NCBI GenBank assembly: GCA_937899725.1
Contig: CALCCA010000106.1
Coordinates: 1-42,596, forward strand
Length of the DNA stretch: 42,596 nt
Direction: 5' to 3'
Source: an uncultured Halomicronema sp.
Lineage (GTDB): Bacteria; Cyanobacteriota; Cyanobacteriia; Phormidesmidales; Phormidesmidaceae
Shown here: positions 34,225 through 42,057 of the stretch, one piece after another
Numbering within the stretch: the first letter of the stretch is position 1
Layout of the letters: every line of letters starts with the position of its first letter
Translations under genes and position numbers: made by a program
Notes under the pieces: generated by a model
The model's database searches: none
What the model was told of the DNA's origin: nothing
Seen by the model: the letters and a program-made list of their open reading frames with translations, nothing else

Positions 34225-34718
34225 GCGATCGCCAATCAATCGGCATCGGCAAACTCGTCGCGTCCCCGCTGGGCTCCTGAGGCTGGCTTTGCACCCTGGG
34301 TCTCCTGCAGGCCGTCGAGTGAGTTCAGCGTTGGCGGCACCAGGCCACAGGCGTGGCTATACCCCCACAGATTAAGGACTTACTCAGGCGAGGGAGGGCA
34401 TCATACCAATCCTCTGAAACTGGGCTACAGATCTTCTTTTCGACTCCGCTCAAGGAACGTCGGCTGAGCGGAGTCGTTCGCATCGCGTCTCCCCGAGGGA
34501 GAAAGCCGACTTGTCTGTGTAGCTGTAATTCGTAGAACTGGCATTGGCTTTGAGGAGCAAACGCACAATCGGGCGCTTCATTCAAAAGAGAACGAACGCC
34601 CGATAATGGCTCATTGCCATGGGAGATACAAGTTGTACAGCCTTTGCCAGCGGATTCAGACCAGCCAGATGTCAAGTCAAGCCAGCCGTATCATCCTCGT
34701 AGCCGAGAAGGCTTTGAG
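34225..34718. other. Convergent intergenic region with MITE-like copy 2
   Basis: About 495 bp between the 3' ends of the protease and sigma-factor genes. It holds the 140-bp element (34404-34543). Reading frames crossing it on either strand mirror those across copy 1 and are not genes. No intrinsic terminator was identified. Confidence 0.65.
34404..34543 (-). mobile_element. MITE-like element, copy 2 (140 bp)
   Basis: Same length as the element at 5476-5615 and about 94% identical in reverse-complement orientation, with roughly nine substitutions and no indel. The left end is TACCAATCCT and the right end AGAACTGGCA; both are slightly decayed. No TA duplication is seen here (flanks CA and TT). 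Like copy 1, it lies between tail-to-tail genes. Internal GTCGGCT/AGCCGAC and CTCCC/GGGAG palindromes are retained. Confidence 0.8.
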
Positions 34719-35972
34719 CTATAGCGCTTCCAGATAGTCGCGAATGCGATTGCGTCGCTTGGGTTGACGCAATTTTTGTAGCGCCTTGGATTCAATTTGG
34801 CGAACCCGCTCACGCGACAGCTCCAAGGTGCGACCAATCTCTGCCAAAGAATAGGGCGTACCGTCTTTGAGACCAAATCGGAGGTGAATAACATCACGTT
34901 CGCGCTCGGTCAGCTCAGACATCAGCTGTTTGAGATCGCGACGCAGCGATTCGCGCATCATCAGCTCTTCGGGGGAGATGTGGTCAGTCTCTAAAAGCTC
35001 ACCCAACTCGGTATCACGCTCTTTACCAACTTTGGTATCGAGAGAGACTGAGCGGGGCACGCGCACTAACACTTCCCGGACTTGCTCCGGCGTCATCTCT
35101 AACTCTCGAGCGACATCATCCAGACTGGGAGTGTGGCCTTTGTCTTGCGAGAGCTTGCGCTGAGCTTTCTTAATTTTGTTCAGCTTTTCCGTAATGTGAA
35201 CGGGCAGGCGAATCGTGCGGCTTTGGGTTGCGATCGCCCGCGTAATCCCTTGACGAATCCACCAGTAAGCATAGGTGCTAAAGCGATAGCCCTTAGTGGG
35301 GTCAAATTTCTCAACGGCGCGCTCTAGCCCTAACGTGCCTTCTTGAATCAAGTCGAGCAGTTCGAGGCCGCGATTTTGATACTTCTTTGCAACTGAGACG
35401 ACCAAGCGCAGGTTGGCCTTAATCATGTGCTCTTTAGCCCGAATGCCTTCTCGAATCACCAGGTCTAGCTCATCAGTGGAAATATCGGCGAGGCTAGCCC
35501 AAACTCGTTTACCCTCCGAGAGGGTCGGCTTCAGCTCCAGCAAAGGCACCTCAGATTCTTTTGCCCAACGCTCTAGAGAAGGACGATAGCCAAGGTGAGA
35601 GGTGAGGCGATCGCGGGTCTGCATCAGGCGAGCATAGACTTCTAGAACACCGCCGCTTTGCTCACCAGTGCTGTCTCGCAGCTCAATGAGTTCCATGTAG
35701 CGGCGCACGTACTGCGCTTCTGAAACTTCTTCGTCCCTTTGCAGCAGCCGCACACGGCCAATTTCTTGCAAATACAGGCGCACCAGATCAGTAGTACGTC
35801 GAGTTTTAGTCTGACTGACCCCGAGGGTGACCCCCACCAGCAAATCGTCATCTGACGACATTAACTCATCATCTTCGGGTGGATTGACTTCCCTTAAATC
35901 TTGTTCATCCTCATCAAATTCACCTTCAGTCAGAGCCTTGGTATCAGTTTCTGGTGGAGTTGTATAAGTCAT
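34719..35972 (-). CDS. sigC: Group 2 RNA polymerase sigma factor, SigC-like
   Basis: Sigma-70-family factor of 417 aa. Region 1.2 starts TDLVRLYLQEIGRVRLLQRDEEVSEAQ. An unusual 90-aa insertion follows (LTSHLGYRPSLERWAKESEVPLLELKP), which I associate with SigC. Region 2 has NLRLVVSVAKKYQNRGLELLDLIQEG and YRFSTYAYWWIRQGITRAI for -10 recognition. Region 3 is LPVHITEKLNKIKKAQRKL. Region 4 has the -35 helix-turn-helix SLAEIGRTLELSRERVRQIE. The acidic N-terminus is short, unlike the principal SigA. Start ATG 35972 is preferred; a GTG at 36002 adds ten residues. Symbol is tentative. Confidence 0.9.
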   Translation of the reverse strand: MTYTTPPETDTKALTEGEFDEDEQDLREVNPPEDDELMSSDDDLLVGVTLGVSQTKTRRTTDLVRLYLQEIGRVRLLQRDEEVSEAQYVRRYMELIELRDSTGEQSGGVLEVYARLMQTRDRLTSHLGYRPSLERWAKESEVPLLELKPTLSEGKRVWASLADISTDELDLVIREGIRAKEHMIKANLRLVVSVAKKYQNRGLELLDLIQEGTLGLERAVEKFDPTKGYRFSTYAYWWIRQGITRAIATQSRTIRLPVHITEKLNKIKKAQRKLSQDKGHTPSLDDVARELEMTPEQVREVLVRVPRSVSLDTKVGKERDTELGELLETDHISPEELMMRESLRRDLKQLMSELTERERDVIHLRFGLKDGTPYSLAEIGRTLELSRERVRQIESKALQKLRQPKRRNRIRDYLEAL

Positions 35973-36535
35973 AGGATGTTTACGATAGTTCCAGGGGTGC
36001 ACGACAAGGTGCAGGTGACTCTGGGCTTAATGTGCCCAGTTGCTAAGACCAAGCATCAAGCAGCTTGGTTCCGGAAAGATTTACAAGATGCACCCTAGAA
36101 AGACCAGGGAAGAGTTGACCTTAGTGTACGGAGTCTCTCTACATTGCTATGTGACCTGCATCAGACCGATGCGATAATCTTCATCACGCGATCGCTAAAT
36201 TCCAGAATTCTGCACCGTCAGCGACACAACGCGACACAAATATCTGACTCCCAGCGATCGCGACGCTCATCATCAGGCGATCAAGAGTAACGACCTAAAG
36301 TTTTATCCCTAGACAGCCATAGAACTGCATATCGATGCTCCGAAACCGCACGATAAATCTGCGGCGATTGCGCCTAAGTTCCCTGGCTTTTCCAGGTTGC
36401 CCAGGCATCCTAACGCTCAGAAGCCATATCAGCAGGGAGTTAGAGAAGTCATGCCAACTAGCCATCTTTTCTTTGTGACCGACAAAAAAGCGTCAAGTCA
36501 GTCACCATACGGTTAATACCGTTGAGAACAGCATC
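35973..36535. other. Long divergent intergenic region upstream of sigma factor and SDR gene
   Basis: About 560 bp. The sigma-factor promoter and leader should lie here (minus) and the SDR promoter near 36450-36530 (plus). A CCTGG/CCAGG hairpin occurs around 36380-36395, and three HIP1 cores are present. No gene or RNA is called. Confidence 0.45.
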
Positions 36536-37300
36536 ATGACCTTTGGGAAAACATTGCAGCAAGCCAACGCTCTTGTCGTGGGAGCCAACCGGGGCATCGG
36601 TCTGGGCTTTGTGCAGCAGTTGCTGCAAGATGAGCGCTTCGGCACTGTTTTTGCGGCTTGTCGCCAACCCCAAACGGCTCACGACCTATTAGCGCTACAG
36701 GATTATTCCCAACTCGTCTGCTTGCCGATGGCAGCGACGCAAGCAACCAGTATTGCCGCAGCGGTGACCCAGATTCAGGCTCAGGTCACTCACCTTGACC
36801 TCGTCATCAACTGCGTGGGCATGCTGCATCAAACGGATTTACAGCCAGAAAAGAGCCTGCGCCAGATTAAGGCAGATCAACTATTGCAATATTTTCAGAT
36901 CAACAGCATTCCAGCCGTGTTGCTGGCAAAACATCTACAGCCTTTGTTCAAAAACAGCGATCGCAGCGTGTTTGCCAATATTTCCGCCAAAATTGGCAGC
37001 ATCGAAGACAATCGGCTGGGCGGTTGGTATGGCTATCGGGCGTCTAAGGCAGCCCTCAATATGTTCTTAAAGACGATTGCGATCGAATACAGCCGCAAAA
37101 CGCCTCACACAACCGTTGTTGCCCTCCATCCCGGCACGACAGCCACTCAGCTATCAGCGCCCTTTCAGCGCCACGTCCCCCCTGACAAGCTGTTTTCGGT
37201 AGAGCGAACGGTGAAGCAGCTTCTCACAATCATTGATGGCCTGGCAGAGGCGGATAATGGCTCGTTTTTTTCATGGGATGGGAGCCGTTTACCCTGGTAG
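36536..37300 (+). CDS. SDR-family oxidoreductase (CsgA-like)
   Basis: Short-chain dehydrogenase/reductase of 254 aa. The nucleotide-binding motif is VVGANRGIGLG (14-24), the NCVG strand end follows at 92-95, and the catalytic set is Ser150, Tyr167 and Lys171 (YRASK). HPGTTATQLSAPF marks the cofactor side after the active site. This pattern is that of C-factor/CsgA-like SDRs, NAD(P)-dependent with unknown substrate. The C-terminus GSFFSWDGSRLPW is also typical. A strong terminator lies about 250 bp downstream. Confidence 0.93.
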   Translation: MTFGKTLQQANALVVGANRGIGLGFVQQLLQDERFGTVFAACRQPQTAHDLLALQDYSQLVCLPMAATQATSIAAAVTQIQAQVTHLDLVINCVGMLHQTDLQPEKSLRQIKADQLLQYFQINSIPAVLLAKHLQPLFKNSDRSVFANISAKIGSIEDNRLGGWYGYRASKAALNMFLKTIAIEYSRKTPHTTVVALHPGTTATQLSAPFQRHVPPDKLFSVERTVKQLLTIIDGLAEADNGSFFSWDGSRLPW

Positions 37301-37622
37301 ATCAGTCTATGGAGGAGCTTTTGAACTGGATTCTCCTGGAACAAGGATGCCCCCTTAACGCTCACCGGAAAACGCGACTTGATGAGCCAGATCACAGTGT
37401 TGTCACGGTGTTCGTCACCCACATGAGGGGGGAAATCTACGATTATGTGGATATCGAGAGTTTCGGAAACTGCAGGCCATTGAGTCTGACTTTTATCGTC
37501 ATCGGTAATTAGCTTCCCTCTTCTCTTAAATCAACAGACAGCACACTTAAAATCCCCTCGATGAGTGACTCATCGAGGGGATTTTTTTGTCAGCGCTGCG
37601 GCGGGCTGCCAACGACCCAGGC
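37301..37622. other. Intergenic region ending in a strong terminator
   Basis: About 320 bp between convergent genes. A 79-codon frame (37273-37512) overlaps the SDR end and shows no motif, so it is not called. The terminator at 37551-37590 is the only clear signal. Confidence 0.5.
37551..37590 (+). terminator. Rho-independent terminator, probably bidirectional
   Basis: A perfect 15-bp stem, AATCCCCTCGATGAG (37551-37565) with CTCATCGAGGGGATT (37569-37583) around a TGA loop, followed by a T-run (37582-37588) on the plus strand. On the minus strand the stem is followed by a shorter U tract (TTTT), so it can end both the SDR transcript and the small secreted protein transcript. Confidence 0.93.
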
Positions 37623-38009
37623 TTAACGCTGCTGCGTAAACAAGTGAGACCGGGTCAAACGACTCGCCGTCAAACTCGCGCTCGTCAACGCGCCATGCCG
37701 CAACCGATTGGCCGTTTCGGCGTCATATTCCCGGTAAGAACCGGCAACGGAGGACGGACGGGAAACCACAGCTGCAGTCACAGAATTTGAGTTGACTGTG
37801 CGAACAAATTCTCGACTAGGCCCAGTGGCACTAGATATATCCGCTGCGGCAGCTTGTTGTCGCGAATCAATCCCCACTGCAGTCATAAAAACTGCCACAC
37901 CGAGCAGCAACATGAGGCTGACGGTCAGGCGACGCCATAGTGAACGCAGCCACAGACTCGGTTGAGCCGTGCCAATAGCAACTTCTGCTGAATTCTGATG
38001 GTGACGCAT
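37623..38009 (-). CDS. Small secreted or membrane-anchored hypothetical protein
   Basis: Predicted 128 aa. Residues about 20-45 look like a signal peptide or single span: RSLWRRLTVSLMLLLGVAVFMTAVGI, followed by an Ala-rich region. The rest is Ser/Thr/Arg-rich and of low complexity. The upstream 150 bp are AT-rich and promoter-like, and the terminator at 37551-37583 follows, which supports a real transcription unit. No ribosome site is evident and no homologue is recognised, so the gene call is moderate. Confidence 0.5.
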   Translation of the reverse strand: MRHHQNSAEVAIGTAQPSLWLRSLWRRLTVSLMLLLGVAVFMTAVGIDSRQQAAAADISSATGPSREFVRTVNSNSVTAAVVSRPSSVAGSYREYDAETANRLRHGALTSASLTASRLTRSHLFTQQR

Positions 38010-38410
38010 CGCGCGAATACTCTCGAACCCAAGTCACCGCTCCACGCAACGTCAACGAGGAGGTTATCTACGCCGAGCAGTGACTTAGCAAATGTTTACA
38101 TAGGTACATTATCAGAGCTTCGCTGATTAAGCTTTATAAGACTCTGTAAAGATTAGGAAAACTTGTCTGCCATAGAAGTAATTCTCATGAGGGAGAGCGT
38201 GAGGCCGATGGCAGAGATCGCAGTGCTGCTCCGTCGCTGGCTAATCACAACTCAGTGCGACGCAGGCTTACAAAGCGAGTAATTCGAGTTTGCGGAGGGG
38301 CATAAACCCATGAAGAGGCCATGACCGAATCCGGCGTATAGATCTCCCGCCAGCGTCAGGCAGCGATATGGAAGCGCCTCTTCAAAAGTTCTATCCGGCG
38401 TCAGGTAAGC
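38010..38410. other. Intergenic region upstream of the small secreted protein gene
   Basis: About 400 bp between two minus-strand genes. The AT-rich part (38085-38170) should carry the promoter of the small secreted protein. A 31-codon frame near 38188 (plus) has no support. No RNA gene was recognised. Confidence 0.4.
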
Positions 38411-39193
38411 TCAGTTCTGAGGAGTCAGCGGCAGTTTGGCAGGAATGCCGGGCAATCGCGGAAAATCTTCATTGGTCAGGGTGTGCTTGCCTACATAGAC
38501 GCAATGTCGCACGCCTTGCGTTAGCGGCGTCTGACTAGATGCAACCGAGAGCAGCTTGCCCCCAAGTTGTTGGGCCACTGCAGCAGTGTTGCGGGAGTCT
38601 TCGTCGCTCCACTGGCCCCGATAGAGCACTGCAACACCGCCCACCTTCACTAAGGGCAGCGCATATTCCAGGCAGGTGGGCACCGGGCCAACCGCTCGCA
38701 GCAAGGCCAAGTCGTATTGTTCGCGGTGGCTAGGCTGATGGGCCAAAAATTCGGCGCGATCGGCGATCGCTCGCACATTCTTGAGTCCAATCGACTCAGC
38801 TGATTCGGTCAAAAAGCGCACCTTTTTTTGAGTCGCATCCAGCAAGGTGATTTGCCACGACTCAAAGGCGATCGCTGCGGGCAATCCCGGAAATCCCGCG
38901 CCTGTACCAATATCGATCACCCGAGCCGTCGCTCGCGCAGTCGCCCAGGCGGGGGCACCAATAGACGTCAACCAAGGAGCTAGGCCGCTAAGTGAATCCC
39001 ACAGATGCTTTTCCCAAAAGGTGTCTGGGTCAGTGAGTCGGGTTAAGTTCATCTGCTGGTTACCCTGCAAGATGGCCTCATACACCCGCTGAAACAGTGT
39101 TTGCTGCTCAGGCGTGGGCTGCCACTGCAACGTTTGCTGCCACTGCGGTTCATAATCGAGCAGTGGCGACGGAGCCGGTTCACCTACAGTCAC
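38411..39193 (-). CDS. rsmG: 16S rRNA (guanine527-N7)-methyltransferase RsmG
   Basis: SAM-dependent methyltransferase acting on G527 of 16S rRNA, 260 aa. The N-terminal helices include QMNLTRLTDPDTFWEKHLWDSLS. The SAM-binding glycine loop is VIDIGTGAGFPGLPAAI, and LLDATQKKVRFL and RAIADRAEFLA follow, all family marks. Starts at GTG 39193, overlapping the stop of the ABC ATPase gene by 4 bp (GTGA), which implies translational coupling. Length agrees with cyanobacterial RsmG (about 240-260 aa). Confidence 0.95.
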   Translation of the reverse strand: MTVGEPAPSPLLDYEPQWQQTLQWQPTPEQQTLFQRVYEAILQGNQQMNLTRLTDPDTFWEKHLWDSLSGLAPWLTSIGAPAWATARATARVIDIGTGAGFPGLPAAIAFESWQITLLDATQKKVRFLTESAESIGLKNVRAIADRAEFLAHQPSHREQYDLALLRAVGPVPTCLEYALPLVKVGGVAVLYRGQWSDEDSRNTAAVAQQLGGKLLSVASSQTPLTQGVRHCVYVGKHTLTNEDFPRLPGIPAKLPLTPQN

Positions 39194-39846
39194 GCGGTGG
39201 CCTCCGCTGGGGTCATGAGCGTATAGGGCTGTAAGACGCCATGATCAAGGGTCCAGGCGCGATCGGCGAGTTCAATCAGCTCACTGGCATCGTGGGTCAC
39301 AATCAGCAGGCTCCAATTTTTTTTGAGTTGCTTCAAGAGGCTGACCACTTGACGGCGCATAGACCAGTCGAGTCCGGCGGTGGGTTCATCCAATAATAAT
39401 AAATAGGGCTGGCGAATGAGCTGCACGGCCAAGGCTAAGCGCCGCTGCTGTCCGCCGCTCAACGCATGGGGCTCCGCCTGTAGCGAGAGATGACCGAGAC
39501 CAACGGATTCGAGAGTTTGCGTGATACGACCTTTAGACAGCTCAGGATGACCCAGGCGCAGTTCCTCCAACACGTTGTGACCGCAAAAGTGCCGCTCCGG
39601 AAATTGAAACACCAACCCAGCTAGCTGCTGCAACGCTTCAGGCAGCAATACTTGATTGCGCCAGCGCACCTCGCCCGCCGTCGGATAGGCTAACCCGGCC
39701 AAGATTTCGAGCAAAGTCGTTTTTCCAGAGCCGCTGGGGCCAATAACCAAACCGAGTTCTTGCGGGCCGAGATCTAAAGACAGATTCTGCAGAATTGGTT
39801 GAGGCGTTGAAGCTGGGTGATATGACAAATCGCAAAGATTGAGCAT
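39190..39846 (-). CDS. ABC transporter ATP-binding protein, EcfA/CbiO-like
   Basis: ABC ATPase of 218 aa. It has Walker A GPSGSGKT (36-43), a Q-loop of the FQFPE type (80-84) followed by NVLEEL, the signature LSGGQQRRLALA (129-140) and Walker B LLLLDEPTAGLD (149-160), then the switch His in VTHDA. The FQFPE Q-loop and 'H-N-V-x-E-E' are usual in energy-coupling-factor (EcfA) and cobalt/cation importers. No transmembrane partner is in the window, so the transported compound is unknown. It is the first gene of a two-gene unit with rsmG. Confidence 0.92.
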   Translation of the reverse strand: MLNLCDLSYHPASTPQPILQNLSLDLGPQELGLVIGPSGSGKTTLLEILAGLAYPTAGEVRWRNQVLLPEALQQLAGLVFQFPERHFCGHNVLEELRLGHPELSKGRITQTLESVGLGHLSLQAEPHALSGGQQRRLALAVQLIRQPYLLLLDEPTAGLDWSMRRQVVSLLKQLKKNWSLLIVTHDASELIELADRAWTLDHGVLQPYTLMTPAEATA

Positions 39847-40193
39847 GCCGTCCGCTAGGCTGATGACTTTTATTTAAGGTACCCGCAATTGATCCAAGGC
39901 GTGGGCGATCGCCCTGAAGAAATGCCAAGTTTATCTCTTTTACGATTGCCACAACAGCGCGATGGGCTGAGCTGACTGGTCTTAAGGCTGTGGAACTCTT
40001 TCCGGAATTCGCCCGTCAAGCGGGGGAGATGTATCTGCCAATACAATATCGAGAAATCAACACGCTTTGCCGCTGAGGCGGCATATTAGATGCAGAGAAT
40101 TGAGTCGTGTTCTAGAAGACTCACACTAGAGTCATGATTTTGCTAAAAACTCAGCAGTCACTTTGTCAGTCAACCTTTACGCTCTCCACAGAT
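39847..40193. other. Divergent intergenic region
   Basis: About 350 bp with promoters of the EcfA-like gene (minus) and Sll0314-like gene (plus). TGCCGC (40068-40073) and GCGGCA (40078-40083) form a perfect 6-bp hairpin with a 4-nt loop. The last 60 bp could be coding if the next gene starts at ATG 40134. Confidence 0.4.
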
Positions 40194-41144
40194 ATGTCAA
40201 ACTTCGTAACAGGTATTATTCATCAACCGTTCACACGCAAAATTGTTCGGCGTCTGGGCTGTTTGCTGATGGGCGCTAGCCTTGCCATTATTCCCCTAAC
40301 TCAAACGGCCTTGGCGGGCGACCCCTTTCGCACTGAGGCCCCCCGCGACATCAGTGATACGAGCGAACAGATTTTTTACGCGATGTTTCGCGATGGCGAC
40401 TACGTAGCAGCTCGTGAATATTTAGACAGTGCGGGCGTTGAGGCGGAAGCCGATCCCCTATTTCACGCCTTGGGCGCGGCCCTTGCCTACCTCGACGAAG
40501 ATTGGGCCACGTTAGCCGCAAAAGCAGCGCTGACTCAGCAAACGGCGACTGAATTGGCAGGGTCTGATGATCTGCGGAGCAATTTATATGAAGCCGTGGG
40601 CGTATTTTTAGAAGGTGCCCACATCTTGCAAACTGAAGGGGTGGCTCAGGGCACGCCGAAAGCGCTGGGAATGCTGCAGCGAGTGTTTGACCGTATGGAT
40701 GCGGCAGAGGCGATTGACCCGGAAGACCCAGAATTAAGCTTGCTCAAGGGCTACATGGATTTGCTGTTGGCGGTCAATTTGCCCTTTGCAAACCCTGAGA
40801 AAGCGATCGGTCGCCTAGAAACCTATGGCTACCCAACCTATGTCGCCTATCGCGGGATTGCTCTCGGCTATCGTGACCTTGACCGCGACGCCGAGGCGCT
40901 GGAAGCGCTTGATGTAGCCCTGGGGGAAGCGCCGAATAATCCTGATTTGCTTTATCTCAAGGCGCAGCTTCTACGCCGCTTGGACCGCACCGCAGAAAGT
41001 CAGGAATATTTCGCTCGGGCAATTGAGTATGCCGATCAGCTCCCCGCTGCCACCAGCCGACAAATTGCCTTTGAGCAGTGCCACATAACCGGAGAAGATC
41101 GGGCGGTTTGCAATGCTCGCGCGGCAGAACAGTTTGGCGAATAG
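40194..41144 (+). CDS. Sll0314/Alr1548-like secreted TPR protein
   Basis: Protein of 316 aa with a signal peptide (RKIVRRLGCLLMGASLAIIPLTQTALAG) and a mature part made of helical repeats, including a TPR-like block near the end (YRGIALGYRDLDRDAEALEALDVALGEAPNNPDLLYLKAQLL). The opening of the mature protein, GDPFRTEAPRDISDTSEQIFYAMFRDGDY, matches what I recall of the cyanobacterial Sll0314/Alr1548 family of exported TPR proteins, function unknown. ATG 40194 was chosen because the signal peptide then sits at the usual position; ATG 40134 adds 20 residues. No ribosome site distinguishes them. Confidence 0.82.
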   Translation: MSNFVTGIIHQPFTRKIVRRLGCLLMGASLAIIPLTQTALAGDPFRTEAPRDISDTSEQIFYAMFRDGDYVAAREYLDSAGVEAEADPLFHALGAALAYLDEDWATLAAKAALTQQTATELAGSDDLRSNLYEAVGVFLEGAHILQTEGVAQGTPKALGMLQRVFDRMDAAEAIDPEDPELSLLKGYMDLLLAVNLPFANPEKAIGRLETYGYPTYVAYRGIALGYRDLDRDAEALEALDVALGEAPNNPDLLYLKAQLLRRLDRTAESQEYFARAIEYADQLPAATSRQIAFEQCHITGEDRAVCNARAAEQFGE

Positions 41145-41427
41145 GTTCGCGATCGCAGTGGCCGATCCGCGCTCCCATTATTAGCCACACCGCTGGTGAA
41201 GTTCAAGTGCTGTCCCTGGATGTCTTCAGAGGCAGCGCTTTTGATGTGGCCAGGCATTGTTTCCCAGCCGGCCCCGTTGAGGGCCCAACAACAGATTTTT
41301 TTCATCCAACAATTACGATAGTTGGTCAGACTTTCACAATTCGCATTCAAATCACCAGCTCAAACCGGGAAAAACTAATCTAAGAGTTCCTGATATCTGC
41401 GTTGAATTCTTTGCGAGGCCATGAGCC

Positions 41428-42057
41428 ATGTTGTTTGATCGAGTTTTAGAGGATAGTCTGGGCTATATTCGGCGAAAGCTCTGGTATGACAGGGGATACA
41501 GTCCTGAATCGGCTCCCAAAACGTTTCAACCGGATCAATCAGTCAGGGGTGAATCGGGTGTGCTTCATCGCCTCGAAGGACGGGATACGCCGCGTGCCGT
41601 GCGGACGTGGGTATATTCACCAAACCGACAAAATTTGAACGCGGCTGAACCGGCAAGCAGCCCGATGGATTTGCATATTTATACAGATTTTTTGCGACCG
41701 TTGCCCCACAACATCACCCCGATGGGCATTGAGCAAAGAGCCTTTCGCGATAATCAGCGTCAGCACAGCATTCCCGTGATGACCCATCGGCTGCAAATAT
41801 TGAAAGCTAGCCATTGTGTCACTGCAGAAGGTTTCTACAGTTGGGATATGGTGTTTTGGCAAGACATTGATCTTTTTCCACCCCTCAGAAGTAAGCTATC
41901 GAGCAAAACTGCCGATCGCTTAGCGATGCTACTGACTGACAAAGTCGCTTTCCGATGCTTAGAGATGGCTGATCCGTTGGAGACGGAGCCAGAGGTTTGG
42001 GAAAAAATCGTCAGCGAAGTGATGCCCCCAGTCTTGGCCAAACTGCTCCGGTTCTAA
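41428..42057 (+). CDS. Hypothetical protein, unknown
   Basis: Predicted soluble protein of 209 aa, starting at ATG 41428 with GAGG about 10 nt upstream. The N-terminal half is basic and probably unstructured (many Pro, Arg, Ser). The C-terminal half is helical (YSWDMVFWQDIDLFPPLRSKLS to the end EVWEKIVSEVMPPVLAKLLRF). No signal peptide, membrane segment or known motif. It stands alone between the Sll0314-like gene and the tRNA fragment. A coding sequence is likely from its length and ribosome site, but no family is recognised. Confidence 0.55.
   Translation: MLFDRVLEDSLGYIRRKLWYDRGYSPESAPKTFQPDQSVRGESGVLHRLEGRDTPRAVRTWVYSPNRQNLNAAEPASSPMDLHIYTDFLRPLPHNITPMGIEQRAFRDNQRQHSIPVMTHRLQILKASHCVTAEGFYSWDMVFWQDIDLFPPLRSKLSSKTADRLAMLLTDKVAFRCLEMADPLETEPEVWEKIVSEVMPPVLAKLLRF

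Noticed and set aside
34325-34675. 116-codon minus-strand frame over MITE copy 2
   Set aside because: The central residues derive from the repeat; no domain or ribosome site.
37273-37512. 79-codon frame after the SDR gene
   Set aside because: Overlaps the SDR 3' end in another frame, no motif; ends before a terminator that fits the SDR transcript anyway.
38188-38283. 31-codon plus-strand frame that might encode a small protein
   Set aside because: No ribosome site, no conserved pattern, too short to separate from chance.
41267-41303. GGCCC/GGGCC stem followed by a T-run, terminator candidate
   Set aside because: The T-run is about 12 nt beyond the stem and the stem is only 5 bp.
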